A stretch of DNA of 64,000 nt, taken from NCBI GenBank assembly GCA_964649085.1, contig CAZYPN010000010.1, forward strand, positions 104,377 to 168,376. The letters run 5' to 3'. The first letter of the stretch is position 1. Each line of letters starts with the position of its first letter. Of this stretch, positions 1 to 7,718 are shown in pieces. Origin of the DNA: JADMJV01 sp964649085 (GTDB lineage Bacteria > Vulcanimicrobiota > Xenobia > Xenobiales > JADMJV01). The translations under genes and the position numbers were made by a program. The notes under the pieces were generated by a model, which was not told the DNA's origin, did not search any database, and saw only the letters and a program-made list of their open reading frames with translations.

Positions 1-681
1 GTGGGCCCGCCAGCGGGCATAGAGGTCGGGGCGACGAACTCGCGTGCGTTGTATCGATTGTTCACGGCGCCAGCGCTCGACCCGCTGATGGTGCCCCGAA
101 AGCAAAACTTCTGGGACAGCGCGCCCTTCATAGACGGCCGGTCGGGTGTAGTGGGGATGGTCGAGCAGCCCGTTGTAAAAGCTGTCTTGTTCGACCGAGC
201 CTTCGCTCAACGCTCCGGGCAATACGCGCAGCAAGGCGTCCGTCAACATCATGGCGGGCAGTTCGCCGCCCGACACCACGAAGTCGCCAACGCAGATCTC
301 TTCGTCCACCCAGTGCTCGATCACGCGCTCGTCAATGCCCTCGTAGTGACCGCACATCAAAATCAGCCCAGACTCTCTGGCGAGCTGCAACACGCGGGCC
401 TGCTCAAGCGGCCTGCCCTGGGGGGTCAGGTAGCAGATGCGAGCCCCGGGCGACCGTTGCCGCAGCCAGCCGAGGGCTGCGAACCAGGGCCCACAGCACA
501 TCACCATCCCCGGGCCACCGCCGTAGGGCGTATCGTCCACCTGCAAATGCTTACCCTGACCCCACTGACGCAGGTCGTGAATCTCGACACGGGCTTTGCC
601 CGACTGTTGAATTCGTCCTGGAATGCTGGTGAACAGGGGGGAGAAGCACTCGGGGAACAGGGTGACGATATCAATCGTCAT
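1..681 (-). CDS. trmD: tRNA (guanine-N1)-methyltransferase TrmD, 3' end cut by window edge
   Basis: TrmD methylates G37 of tRNAs with SAM and prevents frameshifting. The reading frame from the ATG at 681 begins MTIDIVTLFPE and carries the trefoil-knot SPOUT signatures: GGGPGMV, GHYEGIDERV and the GDFVVSGGELPAM stretch. About 227 codons are visible and the frame runs off the left edge in the RRPDLY region, so only the last residues are missing. It overlaps the end of rimM by 11 bp, which indicates translational coupling. The rpsP-khpA-ylqD-rimM-trmD order matches the classical ribosome-maturation operon. Confidence 0.96.
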   Translation of the reverse strand, partial: MTIDIVTLFPECFSPLFTSIPGRIQQSGKARVEIHDLRQWGQGKHLQVDDTPYGGGPGMVMCCGPWFAALGWLRQRSPGARICYLTPQGRPLEQARVLQLARESGLILMCGHYEGIDERVIEHWVDEEICVGDFVVSGGELPAMMLTDALLRVLPGALSEGSVEQDSFYNGLLDHPHYTRPAVYEGRAVPEVLLSGHHQRVERWRREQSIQRTRVRRPDLYARWRAH

Positions 682-1258
682 CGGCAAAGACCGGAGGACG
701 AACGACCATCCTTCGCTTTTGCAGGTCGACCGCCACGATATACTCGTCAACAGCGGGAATCAACAGCTCGCCCTGCTCGCCTTCGACACAATAGACTTCG
801 TGGGCGGGCAGCGAGAGAACTCGGGTCAGCTGGCCCAGCCCCTTGCCCGCCGGGTCTTCGACAGCCAGACCCTCCAACTGGAAGTGATAGTACTCGCCCT
901 CATCGAGGGCCACCACCTCGTCGGGACCCACGGCGACCCGAGCCTCCCTGAGCAATTCGGCGTCCTCCAGACTGTTGACTCCGGCCAGATGAACCAGCAC
1001 GAGGCCGCGATGAATCCGCGCCGAAACCACACGAACACGGCGCGAGGGAGCGCCGGGAAAAAAGACTTCCAATTCCTCGGTTTCCAGGAAGCGCTCGGGG
1101 TAGTCGGTCTCTGGTCGACAGCGCATCTCTCCACGAAGCCCGTGGGGCTTGGCCAGTTGGCCGACGAGAACCAGATCGGAGGGACTGAACCTGGAGGGAC
1201 TGCCGAGCCGCTGGAGCAGTTCGAGAGAGGCCTTTGAAGCAGACTTCGGCGGCTTCAC
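671..1258 (-). CDS. rimM: 16S rRNA processing protein RimM
   Basis: RimM assists late maturation of the 30S head near ribosomal protein S19. The N-terminal barrel shows VGQLAKPHGLRGEM, followed by a PRC-barrel half with EYYHFQLEGLAV and GELLIPAVDEYI. I chose the GTG at 1258, which overlaps the TGA of the upstream ylqD-like gene in a GTGA arrangement and has GGAGGAG about 13 nt upstream. This gives 195 residues, near the top of the usual range of about 170-190. The frame stays open further upstream, but that part only shadows ylqD. The stop overlaps the trmD start. Confidence 0.93.
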   Translation of the reverse strand: MKPPKSASKASLELLQRLGSPSRFSPSDLVLVGQLAKPHGLRGEMRCRPETDYPERFLETEELEVFFPGAPSRRVRVVSARIHRGLVLVHLAGVNSLEDAELLREARVAVGPDEVVALDEGEYYHFQLEGLAVEDPAGKGLGQLTRVLSLPAHEVYCVEGEQGELLIPAVDEYIVAVDLQKRRMVVRPPVFADDD

Positions 1259-1650
1259 TCGGCCCGACCGGCTCCTCCACGAATCTCGGCAACACGACCG
1301 TCTTTTAAGAGGATCTCCATCCCGAGTTTGTCTTGAAAAACGTCGCCGGGCTGCAGCTGCACGAGGACCGACAGGCTCTGAATGTAGAGTTCTGCCCCTT
1401 CGGGAACCGACTCGGCCTCGCGGATTCGCCACTCCAACTGCTGGCGCTGATAACTGAGACGCTGGGCCTCTTCCTGCAAGCGCTGCTGCACCTCGGGCTC
1501 GGCGGCCTGGGTGGCAAACTCGTGAAACCGGGATGCCTCCTGGTCAAGCTCAAACAAGGAGCTCCGGATCTGTTCCACGAGTTGCCCCCGAAAGGCCTCG
1601 GTCATGACGACCTTTACCGGCACGTTCTGCAGGACCGTCAGAGAGTCCAT
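1255..1650 (-). CDS. ylqD: YlqD family protein
   Basis: This 131-residue protein has a short N-terminal strand region (PVKVVMTEAFRGQL), a long central helical/coiled-coil part rich in Glu and Gln (roughly residues 25-85), and a C-terminal beta part with VQLQPGDVF and MEILLKDGRV. This is the layout of the YlqD family of Firmicutes and Cyanobacteria. Its position between khpA and rimM is the position of ylqD in Bacillus. The biochemical role is unknown. The start shares its A with the khpA stop (TGATG). Confidence 0.85.
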   Translation of the reverse strand: MDSLTVLQNVPVKVVMTEAFRGQLVEQIRSSLFELDQEASRFHEFATQAAEPEVQQRLQEEAQRLSYQRQQLEWRIREAESVPEGAELYIQSLSVLVQLQPGDVFQDKLGMEILLKDGRVAEIRGGAGRAE

Positions 1651-1910
1651 CAGAGGATCTCCACCAGGACCCTTTTGCCTTCTTTCAGGCCTGCTGCCTT
1701 AATAAGCGTACGCAGTGCCTGAGCGATCTTTCCGTTCTTGCCGATCACTTTGCCCATGTCTTTCGAGGCGACCTTCAGCTCCAGCACCACCGAGCGCTCC
1801 TCGAAAACGGGATGCACCTCGACCTGCTCAGGCTCGTCAACCAACTGCTGAGCCAGGTACTTCAGCAACTCCTCGAAATGGGAGGGCTCTACTTCGGACG
1901 CTGCGGGCAT
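1650..1910 (-). CDS. khpA: KH-domain RNA-binding protein KhpA
   Basis: Small 86-residue single KH-domain protein. The GxxG loop needed for RNA binding is visible as VIGKNGKIAQALRTL, preceded by VEVHPVFEERSVVLELKV. KhpA (YlqC), often with KhpB, binds many transcripts and affects envelope and division functions in Gram-positive bacteria. It lies immediately after rpsP and overlaps ylqD by one base, the usual operon position. Confidence 0.93.
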   Translation of the reverse strand: MPAASEVEPSHFEELLKYLAQQLVDEPEQVEVHPVFEERSVVLELKVASKDMGKVIGKNGKIAQALRTLIKAAGLKEGKRVLVEIL

Positions 1911-1935
1911 ATCAGAAATCTCTCTTCAGTAGCAT

Positions 1936-2256
1936 CTAGGCGTTGGCGGGCTCTGGCTCGGGCGCAGGCGCAGCCACTTTAGGGGCGGGATAGCTCACCG
2001 GCTTACCGGTGTGCTTCTGCCAGATATTCGCCCGGATCAGCAACTTCTGCACCGACTCGGTGGGTTGAGCACCCTCCTTGAGCCAGTGAAGAATTCGCTC
2101 TTCCTTGAACACCACCGTGGGCGGATCGGTGAGCGGGTTGTAGTGACCCAAAATTTCAATAAATCTACCGTCGCGGGGACTGCGAGACGGAGCCGCCACC
2201 AATCGGTAGCTGGGTTGCTTTTTCTTCCCCACTCGGGTGAGTCTGAGCTTGACCAT
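1936..2256 (-). CDS. rpsP: 30S ribosomal protein S16
   Basis: S16 is a primary-binding small-subunit protein. The N-terminus MVKLRLTRVGKKKQPSYRLV is diagnostic, followed by GRFIEILGHYNP and a C-terminal helix. At 106 residues it is somewhat longer than the usual 75-90 because of an Ala/Pro/Glu tail (APKVAAPAPEPEPANA). A purine-rich GGAGGTAATACAA stretch precedes the ATG. It lies 60 bp downstream of ffh and 25 bp upstream of khpA. Confidence 0.98.
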   Translation of the reverse strand: MVKLRLTRVGKKKQPSYRLVAAPSRSPRDGRFIEILGHYNPLTDPPTVVFKEERILHWLKEGAQPTESVQKLLIRANIWQKHTGKPVSYPAPKVAAPAPEPEPANA

Positions 2257-2316
2257 TGGATTGTATTACCTCCTGACCTATATGGACCTGATTCGTGGAT
2301 CTCTAAACTTGGCCGC

Positions 2317-3651
2317 CTAGAAGGGCAGCCGAAAAGGCAGAGACCCTTTCTTGAACTTTGGCTTGGGACCTGTGAACATCTTCATGACGTTGCGCACCAT
2401 GTCGAAATGCTTCACCAGTCGATTGACTTCGGAAACCTCATTGCCCGACCCTCGGGCGATGCGTTTCTTGCGGGATGCGTTCAAAATTTCGGGGCGGCGC
2501 CGCTCCTTCAGCGTCATCGACTGAATGATGGCCTCCATCCTCTTGATCGCCCGTTCGTCAACGGGCAGGTCTTTGATGGCCGACCCGACGCCAGGGAGCA
2601 TCGAGAGCAGGTCGGTGATCGACCCCAATTTGCGAATTTGCTGCATCTGCTTCAGGAAATCGTCGAGGTCGAACTGATTCTCGCGAATCTTCTTCTCGAG
2701 CAACTGGGCCTGCTCTTCATCAATGGCCTGCTCGGCCTTCTCGATCAGGCCCAGGACGTCGCCCATGCCCAGAATACGGGAGGCCATGCGGTCGGGGTGG
2801 AATGGCTCCAGGGCCGTGGCTTTCTCACCAACGCCGATGTATTTGATCGGGGCGCCGGTGACGTGACGCACCGAGAGCGCAGCACCACCTCGAGCATCGC
2901 CGTCGAGCTTGGTCATTACCACGCCGGTAATGCCGATTTGGGCCGAGAACTGCTGAGCGATGTTGACCGCATCCTGACCGGTCATGGCATCCACGACCAG
3001 CAGCACTTCCTGGGGATTCATCTCCTCTTTGGCCTGGCGGAGCTCGTCCATCAACTCCTGGTCGACGTGCAATCGGCCGGCACTGTCGATCAGCAGAATG
3101 TCGTGGCCATTCTCTTTGGCGTGCTTGTAGGCGCCTCGGCAGATGTTCAGAGGGCTGGACTGATCGCCCAACTGGTAGACGGGCACACCCAGTTGCTGGC
3201 CAAGCACCTCCAACTGCTTAATGGCGGCGGGGCGATAGATATCGGTAGCGGCGATCAGCGGCTTGAAGCCCCGTTCCTTCATAAACCGGGCCAGCTTGCC
3301 GGTCGAAGTCGTTTTGCCAGCCCCGTGCAGCCCTACCATCAGAATCACCGTGGGGGGCTCGTCAGCCAGATTGAGGTCGGCCTGAGTGCCACCCATCAAC
3401 TCCACGAGACAGTCGCGCACATGTTTCACGACGAGTTGGCCAGGAGTCAGGCTCTTCCACAACTCCTCACCGAGGGCGCGAGCTCGAACCTGCTGGATGA
3501 ATTCCTTAACGACGGGCAGACTGACGTCCGCCTCCAGCAGAGCACGCCGCACCTCCCGCAGAGCGTCATTGACGTCTGCCTCGGTCAGCTTGCCCCGCCC
3601 GCGGAGACGATTCAACACTCCACTGATGCGCTCTGTAAGCGAATCGAACAT
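2317..3651 (-). CDS. ffh: Signal recognition particle protein Ffh (SRP54)
   Basis: GTPase of the SRP that delivers nascent membrane proteins to FtsY and the translocon. The 444 residues contain the N-domain (residues 1-85), the G-domain P-loop GLHGAGKTTSTGKLA near residue 107, DSAGRLHVD, TKLDGDARGGAAL and the methionine-rich M-domain with LGSITDLLSMLPG and GSGNEVSEVNRLVKHF. The last part binds SRP RNA. AAGGAAGGT lies just upstream of the ATG. It is the first gene of the operon behind the promoter at 3734-3762. Confidence 0.98.
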   Translation of the reverse strand: MFDSLTERISGVLNRLRGRGKLTEADVNDALREVRRALLEADVSLPVVKEFIQQVRARALGEELWKSLTPGQLVVKHVRDCLVELMGGTQADLNLADEPPTVILMVGLHGAGKTTSTGKLARFMKERGFKPLIAATDIYRPAAIKQLEVLGQQLGVPVYQLGDQSSPLNICRGAYKHAKENGHDILLIDSAGRLHVDQELMDELRQAKEEMNPQEVLLVVDAMTGQDAVNIAQQFSAQIGITGVVMTKLDGDARGGAALSVRHVTGAPIKYIGVGEKATALEPFHPDRMASRILGMGDVLGLIEKAEQAIDEEQAQLLEKKIRENQFDLDDFLKQMQQIRKLGSITDLLSMLPGVGSAIKDLPVDERAIKRMEAIIQSMTLKERRRPEILNASRKKRIARGSGNEVSEVNRLVKHFDMVRNVMKMFTGPKPKFKKGSLPFRLPF

Positions 3652-3699
3652 AGACCTTCCTTTGGGAGTCGAACCGGGTACCGGGACCTGAAACGACGG

Positions 3700-3719
3700 G
3701 GACCGCCCCCAGGCGGTCC
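3700..3719 (-). promoter_or_regulatory. Stable hairpin in the predicted ffh leader
   Basis: A perfect 8-bp inverted repeat (GGACCGCC / GGCGGTCC) with a 4-nt loop sits between the predicted transcription start (about 3727) and the ffh ATG at 3651. It is not followed by a T-tract on the minus strand, so it is not a standard terminator. It may stabilise or regulate the leader. This is a structural observation only. Confidence 0.4.
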
Positions 3720-3733
3720 TCAGACAGGCCGAT

Positions 3734-3762
3734 AGTATATAGAGCCGCTAGCGCGATGTCAA
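3734..3762 (-). promoter_or_regulatory. Sigma-70-type promoter for the ffh-rpsP-trmD operon
   Basis: On the minus strand TTGACA (3757-3762) is followed after exactly 17 nt by TATACT (3734-3739). This gives a predicted start near 3727 and a leader of about 75 nt before ffh. The -35 is a full consensus match and the -10 matches at five of six positions. It is the same hexamer pair and spacing as upstream of folE2. Confidence 0.8.
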
Positions 3763-3772
3763 CAAATCGAGC

Positions 3773-4147
3773 TCAGGCCGTCTCCATGAATCCGCCGCTG
3801 AGCTCGAGACACTCATCGTTCAACTCCAGGGCTTCGAGAAAACTGGCCACCGAGGCTTGCAAATGGGGGACCGCCTCGTCGAGCAACTCTTCAGCCCCTC
3901 CGTCGATGAAATCGATGATGCACTGAAACCCCCGCTCCATATGCTCGATGGCCTCGCGAGACTTCTTCACCTCGCGCTCGGCATACTCGAGATAGGCTTC
4001 GCTGTAGCACTCTTTGATCAAATATTCGGCTTTGCGTCGGCGTTCGGCGATCTGCTCTTCACACCAATCGGCGAAACCCTCAAAGGTCATCTCTCCGGCT
4101 CGAAGGGCCGCAACCTTATCGGAAAAGCGCTCATCAAAATGCTTCAA
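3773..4147 (-). CDS. Uncharacterised acidic helical protein
   Basis: This 124-residue protein is not a family I recognise. It is predicted to be almost entirely helical and acidic, with conserved-looking DWCEEQIAERRRKAEYLIKE and EVKKSREAIEHMERGFQCII. There is no signal peptide or membrane segment. It lies 31 bp downstream of the penicillin-interacting lipoprotein gene on the same strand, so the two are probably co-transcribed. The downstream neighbour is the ffh promoter. Confidence 0.7.
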   Translation of the reverse strand: MKHFDERFSDKVAALRAGEMTFEGFADWCEEQIAERRRKAEYLIKECYSEAYLEYAEREVKKSREAIEHMERGFQCIIDFIDGGAEELLDEAVPHLQASVASFLEALELNDECLELSGGFMETA

Positions 4148-4178
4148 GAAAACCTCCAGGTGCTCTTACTTTAGCTTC

Positions 4179-5099
4179 TCAGCGAGCACTTCCCTCTCGC
4201 AATTGCTCATAGACCTGACGGGCCAGAGACTGCATGAAAGCCTGAGCCTCCTCTGGGGGCGAGCCCGCCGTGAGCACAACCAGCAATATGGGCGGCTGCT
4301 GCCGCAGCAGCGCAGCCTCGTGAAGAAATCCGTCGAGTTGCCCGGTCTTGTGGGCCACACGACAGCCGGGCGGCAGTCCGCCCACGAGCAGGTCGCGTCG
4401 ACGCGTTTTCTCCAGCAGGGCCAACATCCACTCACTTCCGGCCAGGCGCCGATCGGCCAGTTGAGCCAACAGCCAGGCCATGTCACGAGCACAGGTTCGA
4501 TTATCCTTACCTGCGTCGATCGAGGCAAAATCGAAAATCGTGCGCTCCACCGTGGTGTGGCGCAGACCGAGAGCCACGGCCTGACGGTGCACCTGCTCCA
4601 GGCCCAGGTGCTCCAACAGCATGTCGGTGGCCACGTTGTCGCTTTCGGCAACCATCCACTCGGCCAACTGATCGAGACGATAGCGGCCTCCGGCCGGACG
4701 CTGCTGCAGAACGCCTGAACCTCCCACGCGATGGCGCTCCTCAAAGACCATGGAGTCCTCGGCCCTCAACTGACCCGCCTGAATTCGGCGTGAGAGTTCA
4801 ACCAGAATCGGCAACTTTACCAGACTGGCCGCCTCGAACGATTCCTCGGCGCGGTGCTGAACCCATTGCTCTGGCGGGGCCAGTGCCAGACCCACCACCA
4901 GACCGGATCGACCGGAAAACTTTTGAGTACAGTTCTTGACGATGGATTGAATGGATTCCCGAGGAAAAGGGCGAACGGTTGCACTCGCCTGGGGAGTGGG
5001 CCGCGCCGTTGGAGTTACCATCGGCGGCTCAACCGGACGCGAACGACATCCCGCCACCAGGCCGAAGAAAATAAGAAAATAAGGTCCCAGGCTTCTCAC
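4179..5099 (-). CDS. Lipoprotein of the class A beta-lactamase / transpeptidase fold
   Basis: All three motifs of the serine beta-lactamase superfamily are present: SLVK (catalytic Ser and Lys), SDN within AESDNVATDMLL, and HKTG near the C-terminus. I chose the GTG at 5099 because it places a classical lipoprotein signal at the N-terminus: MRSLGPYFLIFFGLVAGC, with lipobox LVAGC. An in-frame ATG at 5156 would add 19 charged residues before the signal and would share CATG with the rng start. The class A omega-loop Glu motif (ExxLN) is not obvious, so it may be a carboxypeptidase-like or serum-type hydrolase rather than a resistance enzyme. It is predicted to be anchored outside the cytoplasmic membrane. 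Confidence 0.8.
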   Translation of the reverse strand: MRSLGPYFLIFFGLVAGCRSRPVEPPMVTPTARPTPQASATVRPFPRESIQSIVKNCTQKFSGRSGLVVGLALAPPEQWVQHRAEESFEAASLVKLPILVELSRRIQAGQLRAEDSMVFEERHRVGGSGVLQQRPAGGRYRLDQLAEWMVAESDNVATDMLLEHLGLEQVHRQAVALGLRHTTVERTIFDFASIDAGKDNRTCARDMAWLLAQLADRRLAGSEWMLALLEKTRRRDLLVGGLPPGCRVAHKTGQLDGFLHEAALLRQQPPILLVVLTAGSPPEEAQAFMQSLARQVYEQLREGSAR

Positions 5100-5101
5100 T
5101 T

Positions 5102-5118
5102 CGGCGCGTTTCGCGCCG
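5102..5118. promoter_or_regulatory. Perfect 7-bp hairpin in the rng/lipoprotein intergenic region
   Basis: CGGCGCG-TTT-CGCGCCG is a perfect inverted repeat lying 37 bp before the rng ATG and only 2 bp outside the chosen GTG of the divergent lipoprotein gene. In E. coli the rne leader carries hairpins used for autoregulation. Whether this one acts similarly is speculation. No good -35/-10 pair was seen for either gene in the 55-bp gap. Confidence 0.35.
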
Positions 5119-5154
5119 GGACCGACAGAGCCTCCGGGATCCTCCAAGGGTTTC

Positions 5155-6822
5155 ATGTACAAGGAAATTTTGATTATGCGAGACAGCCGCGAGGGGCGTG
5201 CGGCGGTCGTTGAAGACGGTGCCCTCACCGAAATCCTCATCGCCCGCGAGGAACGACAGGTAGGAAGCATTTACAAAGCCCGAGTGGCCAACGTGCTGCC
5301 CGGCATGAACGCGGCCTTCGTCGATATTGGATCGGATCGCAACGCCTTCCTGTGCGCCGACGATGCCGCTGCTCACCTGGGTGAAGAGGCTTCGGAACGC
5401 CTGGGCAAGTTGAACATTCGCGATATTCTCAAGGTCAACGACGAGACTCTGGTTCAGGTCGTCAAGGAGGCGGTGGGCACCAAAGGGGCTCGGGTCACCA
5501 CCTTTGTCACCCTTCCCGGGCGTAATCTGGTGCTGATTCCCAATGCCAACTACATCGGAGTATCGCGCCGGGTAGACGGCGAAGCGGAACGGGTGCGACT
5601 GCGAGCGTTGGCCGAAAAGTTGCGCCCCGAAGGTGCCGGCCTGATCGTGCGCACGGCCGCCTCGAGCCGCTCCCAGGAGGAACTGCAGAAGGAGGTCGAC
5701 TTCCTTCAGGGACAGTGGGAAAAGATCCAAAAAGTATCCCGCAAGCGGCGAGCTCCGGCGATTATTCACCAGGAGCTGGCACTGGTCGACCAGGTGCTGC
5801 GCGATGTGCTCACCCCCGATTTTGACCGCATGCTGATCGACGACGCCGAGGAGCACTCCAAGGTGGTCGAAATGCTCGAGAACACCTATCCAGGGCTGGT
5901 GTCCAAGGTTCACTTTTACAACGACCGGCGCCCCTTGTTCGAGTTTCACGGCATCGACGCCGAAGTGGATAAGGCACTCAAAAGGAAGGTGTGGCTGGAA
6001 TCGGGCGGCTACCTGATCATCGACCATACCGAGGCGCTCTGGGTTGTGGACGTGAATACCGGCAAATATACCGGCAAAAACAGCCTGGCCGACACCATCC
6101 TGAAGACCAACCTGGAAGCCTGTGTCGAGATCGCTCGCCAGCTGCGGCTGCGCGATATGGGCGGTATCATCATCATCGATTTTATCGACATGGAATCCCA
6201 TTCCGACCGTCGTCGAGTGCTGCAACTGCTCAATGAAGAGCTGAGGAAAGACCGAACCCGAACCCACCTGGTGGGCATGACCGAACTGGGGCTGGTGCAG
6301 ATCACGCGAAAGCGCGAGGGGAAAGACCTGGATATGGTGCTGCGCACCTCCTGCAGCCACTGCAACGGCGGGGGTCGGGTTTTTTCACCCACTTCGCTGG
6401 CCGTCAAAATTCACCGGGAAATCCTCAAAATGGCTCACGAGACTCGCTCAGAAGCCATTCTGGTGCGCCTGCATCCGCGGGCCGCTATGGCCCTGGTCGG
6501 CCCAGCCGGCGAGCTTTTCGACCGCCTGGAGACCGAGGCCGGCAAGCCGATCCTGGTGCAGGCTCGTCCGCTCTTTCACCCGGAGCACTATGAATTCAAA
6601 GGCGGACGTTTGCAGGAACTCAAAGACCGCCTGCGTCAGGTTCACAAGGGTCAGAAAGCCCGCGTTACGCTGGAAGAGAGTCTCGGGGGCGAGCATGCGC
6701 TGGCCACCGTCGACGGCAACATTATCGAAGTGCTCAATGGGCACGAACGCGTGGGCCAGGAGGTGGAAATCCGCCTGATCGATATCGACAAGATCGTCAA
6801 GCGAGCGGAAATCTTTCGGTGA
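5155..6822 (+). CDS. rng: Ribonuclease E/G family endoribonuclease
   Basis: Single-strand-specific endoribonuclease for rRNA maturation and mRNA decay. The 555-residue protein starts MYKEILIMRDSREGR, typical of the family. It has an S1 domain (about residues 38-115), the DNase I-like catalytic part with VVDVNTGKYTGKN and IIIDFIDMES holding the two metal-binding Asp residues, and a zinc-link Cys pair (CSHCNGGG). It lacks the long C-terminal scaffold of E. coli RNase E, so it is RNase G-like. The ATG is preceded only by a weak AAGGG. The stop overlaps the next gene (GTGA). Confidence 0.96.
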   Translation: MYKEILIMRDSREGRAAVVEDGALTEILIAREERQVGSIYKARVANVLPGMNAAFVDIGSDRNAFLCADDAAAHLGEEASERLGKLNIRDILKVNDETLVQVVKEAVGTKGARVTTFVTLPGRNLVLIPNANYIGVSRRVDGEAERVRLRALAEKLRPEGAGLIVRTAASSRSQEELQKEVDFLQGQWEKIQKVSRKRRAPAIIHQELALVDQVLRDVLTPDFDRMLIDDAEEHSKVVEMLENTYPGLVSKVHFYNDRRPLFEFHGIDAEVDKALKRKVWLESGGYLIIDHTEALWVVDVNTGKYTGKNSLADTILKTNLEACVEIARQLRLRDMGGIIIIDFIDMESHSDRRRVLQLLNEELRKDRTRTHLVGMTELGLVQITRKREGKDLDMVLRTSCSHCNGGGRVFSPTSLAVKIHREILKMAHETRSEAILVRLHPRAAMALVGPAGELFDRLETEAGKPILVQARPLFHPEHYEFKGGRLQELKDRLRQVHKGQKARVTLEESLGGEHALATVDGNIIEVLNGHERVGQEVEIRLIDIDKIVKRAEIFR

Positions 6823-7718
6823 ACCCGCAGCTCCGATTTTGGGGAGTTCGTGGTTCCTTCCCGGCCTCTCTCCCTGCTTGTCGGAGCCTGGGGGGAAACA
6901 CCTCCTGTGTTCAATTGGAGTGGCAGGGGCAACAGCTCATTCTCGACGCCGGTACGGGCATTCGACGGCTGGGGCAGGCCTATCTAGAAAGCCCCCCAAA
7001 AGGACCGCTTCACCTGCTGATCAGCCACCCCCACTGGGACCACATCCAGGGCTTTCCTTTTTTCGCACCGGCTCATCGCCGCGAGTTCGAACTGCACATT
7101 CATTCCTTAAAGCGCCCGGTTTCCATGCGTCGCCTGCTGGCCGATCAGCAGCAGGCAACGTTTTTTTCCACTTCGCTTGAGGAGCTCGAGGGCAGGCTCA
7201 GCTTTCACGACCACCCCGAAGGCGATTTGCTGCAAATCGGACCCTTCGAAGTGCAACTCTACCAGGTCAACCATCCCGGTATCTGCACGGGTTTTCGCAT
7301 CCGCATGGGAGACTGCGTGCTGGCCTACCTTTCGGATGTGGCCCCTGTAAGTGAACACCTGCTGGCCGACCATCTGCCCGACCATGTCTCTTTGGCCAGC
7401 GCCGGTCAACTGCTTTGGGAAAATCAACTACACCTAATGCAGGACGCCGACTTTGTCATCTACGACACCTTCTTCACTCCCGAACAATATGAGCAACGCA
7501 GTCATTGGGGCCATTCTACTCCGGAACAGGGCATAGCGGCGTGCCGGGCTGCCAGAGCTCACTCGATGTTCTTTTTCCACCACAACGCCGAACTCAGCGA
7601 TGATTTTCAGGTGCAGCGCCTGCAGAGTCTGCAGCTCCAGCATGACCTTCCGATGGCATTGGCCCGCGAAGGCGATGCCTATCCTCTGAAAGCCGGAGGC
7701 CTGGTCCCTTGCGCCTGA
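6819..7718 (+). CDS. MBL-fold metallo-hydrolase, first of a tandem pair
   Basis: The 299-residue protein is of the metallo-beta-lactamase superfamily, in the branch related to RNase Z and class II phosphodiesterases. The start reads MNPQLRFWGVRGSFP. The metal-binding HxHxDH appears as SHPHWDHIQG, with the later Asp in LAYLSDV and a C-terminal FFFHHN histidine. The GTG start overlaps the rng stop by 4 bp and its stop overlaps the second MBL gene by 10 bp, so the three are translationally coupled. The substrate is unknown; a nucleotide or RNA phosphodiester is suggested only by the fold and by linkage to rng. Confidence 0.88.
   Translation: MNPQLRFWGVRGSFPASLPACRSLGGNTSCVQLEWQGQQLILDAGTGIRRLGQAYLESPPKGPLHLLISHPHWDHIQGFPFFAPAHRREFELHIHSLKRPVSMRRLLADQQQATFFSTSLEELEGRLSFHDHPEGDLLQIGPFEVQLYQVNHPGICTGFRIRMGDCVLAYLSDVAPVSEHLLADHLPDHVSLASAGQLLWENQLHLMQDADFVIYDTFFTPEQYEQRSHWGHSTPEQGIAACRAARAHSMFFFHHNAELSDDFQVQRLQSLQLQHDLPMALAREGDAYPLKAGGLVPCA

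Noticed and set aside
3661..3685. A tRNA T-arm-like stretch (GGTTCGACTCCC on the minus strand) near the ffh leader
   Set aside because: No matching acceptor, D- or anticodon arms are present around it, so it is not a tRNA or a tRNA fragment with support.
2011..3735. A 574-codon open frame on the plus strand across ffh and rpsP
   Set aside because: It is antisense to ffh and rpsP, whose motifs are unambiguous. Its own sequence has no recognisable motif and a His/Leu/Gln-rich composition typical of antisense frames in G+C-rich DNA.
3652..3772. A possible SRP RNA (ffs) gene beside ffh
   Set aside because: The conserved GGAAGGAAGCAGC-type tetraloop helix of SRP RNA is not found in this gap.
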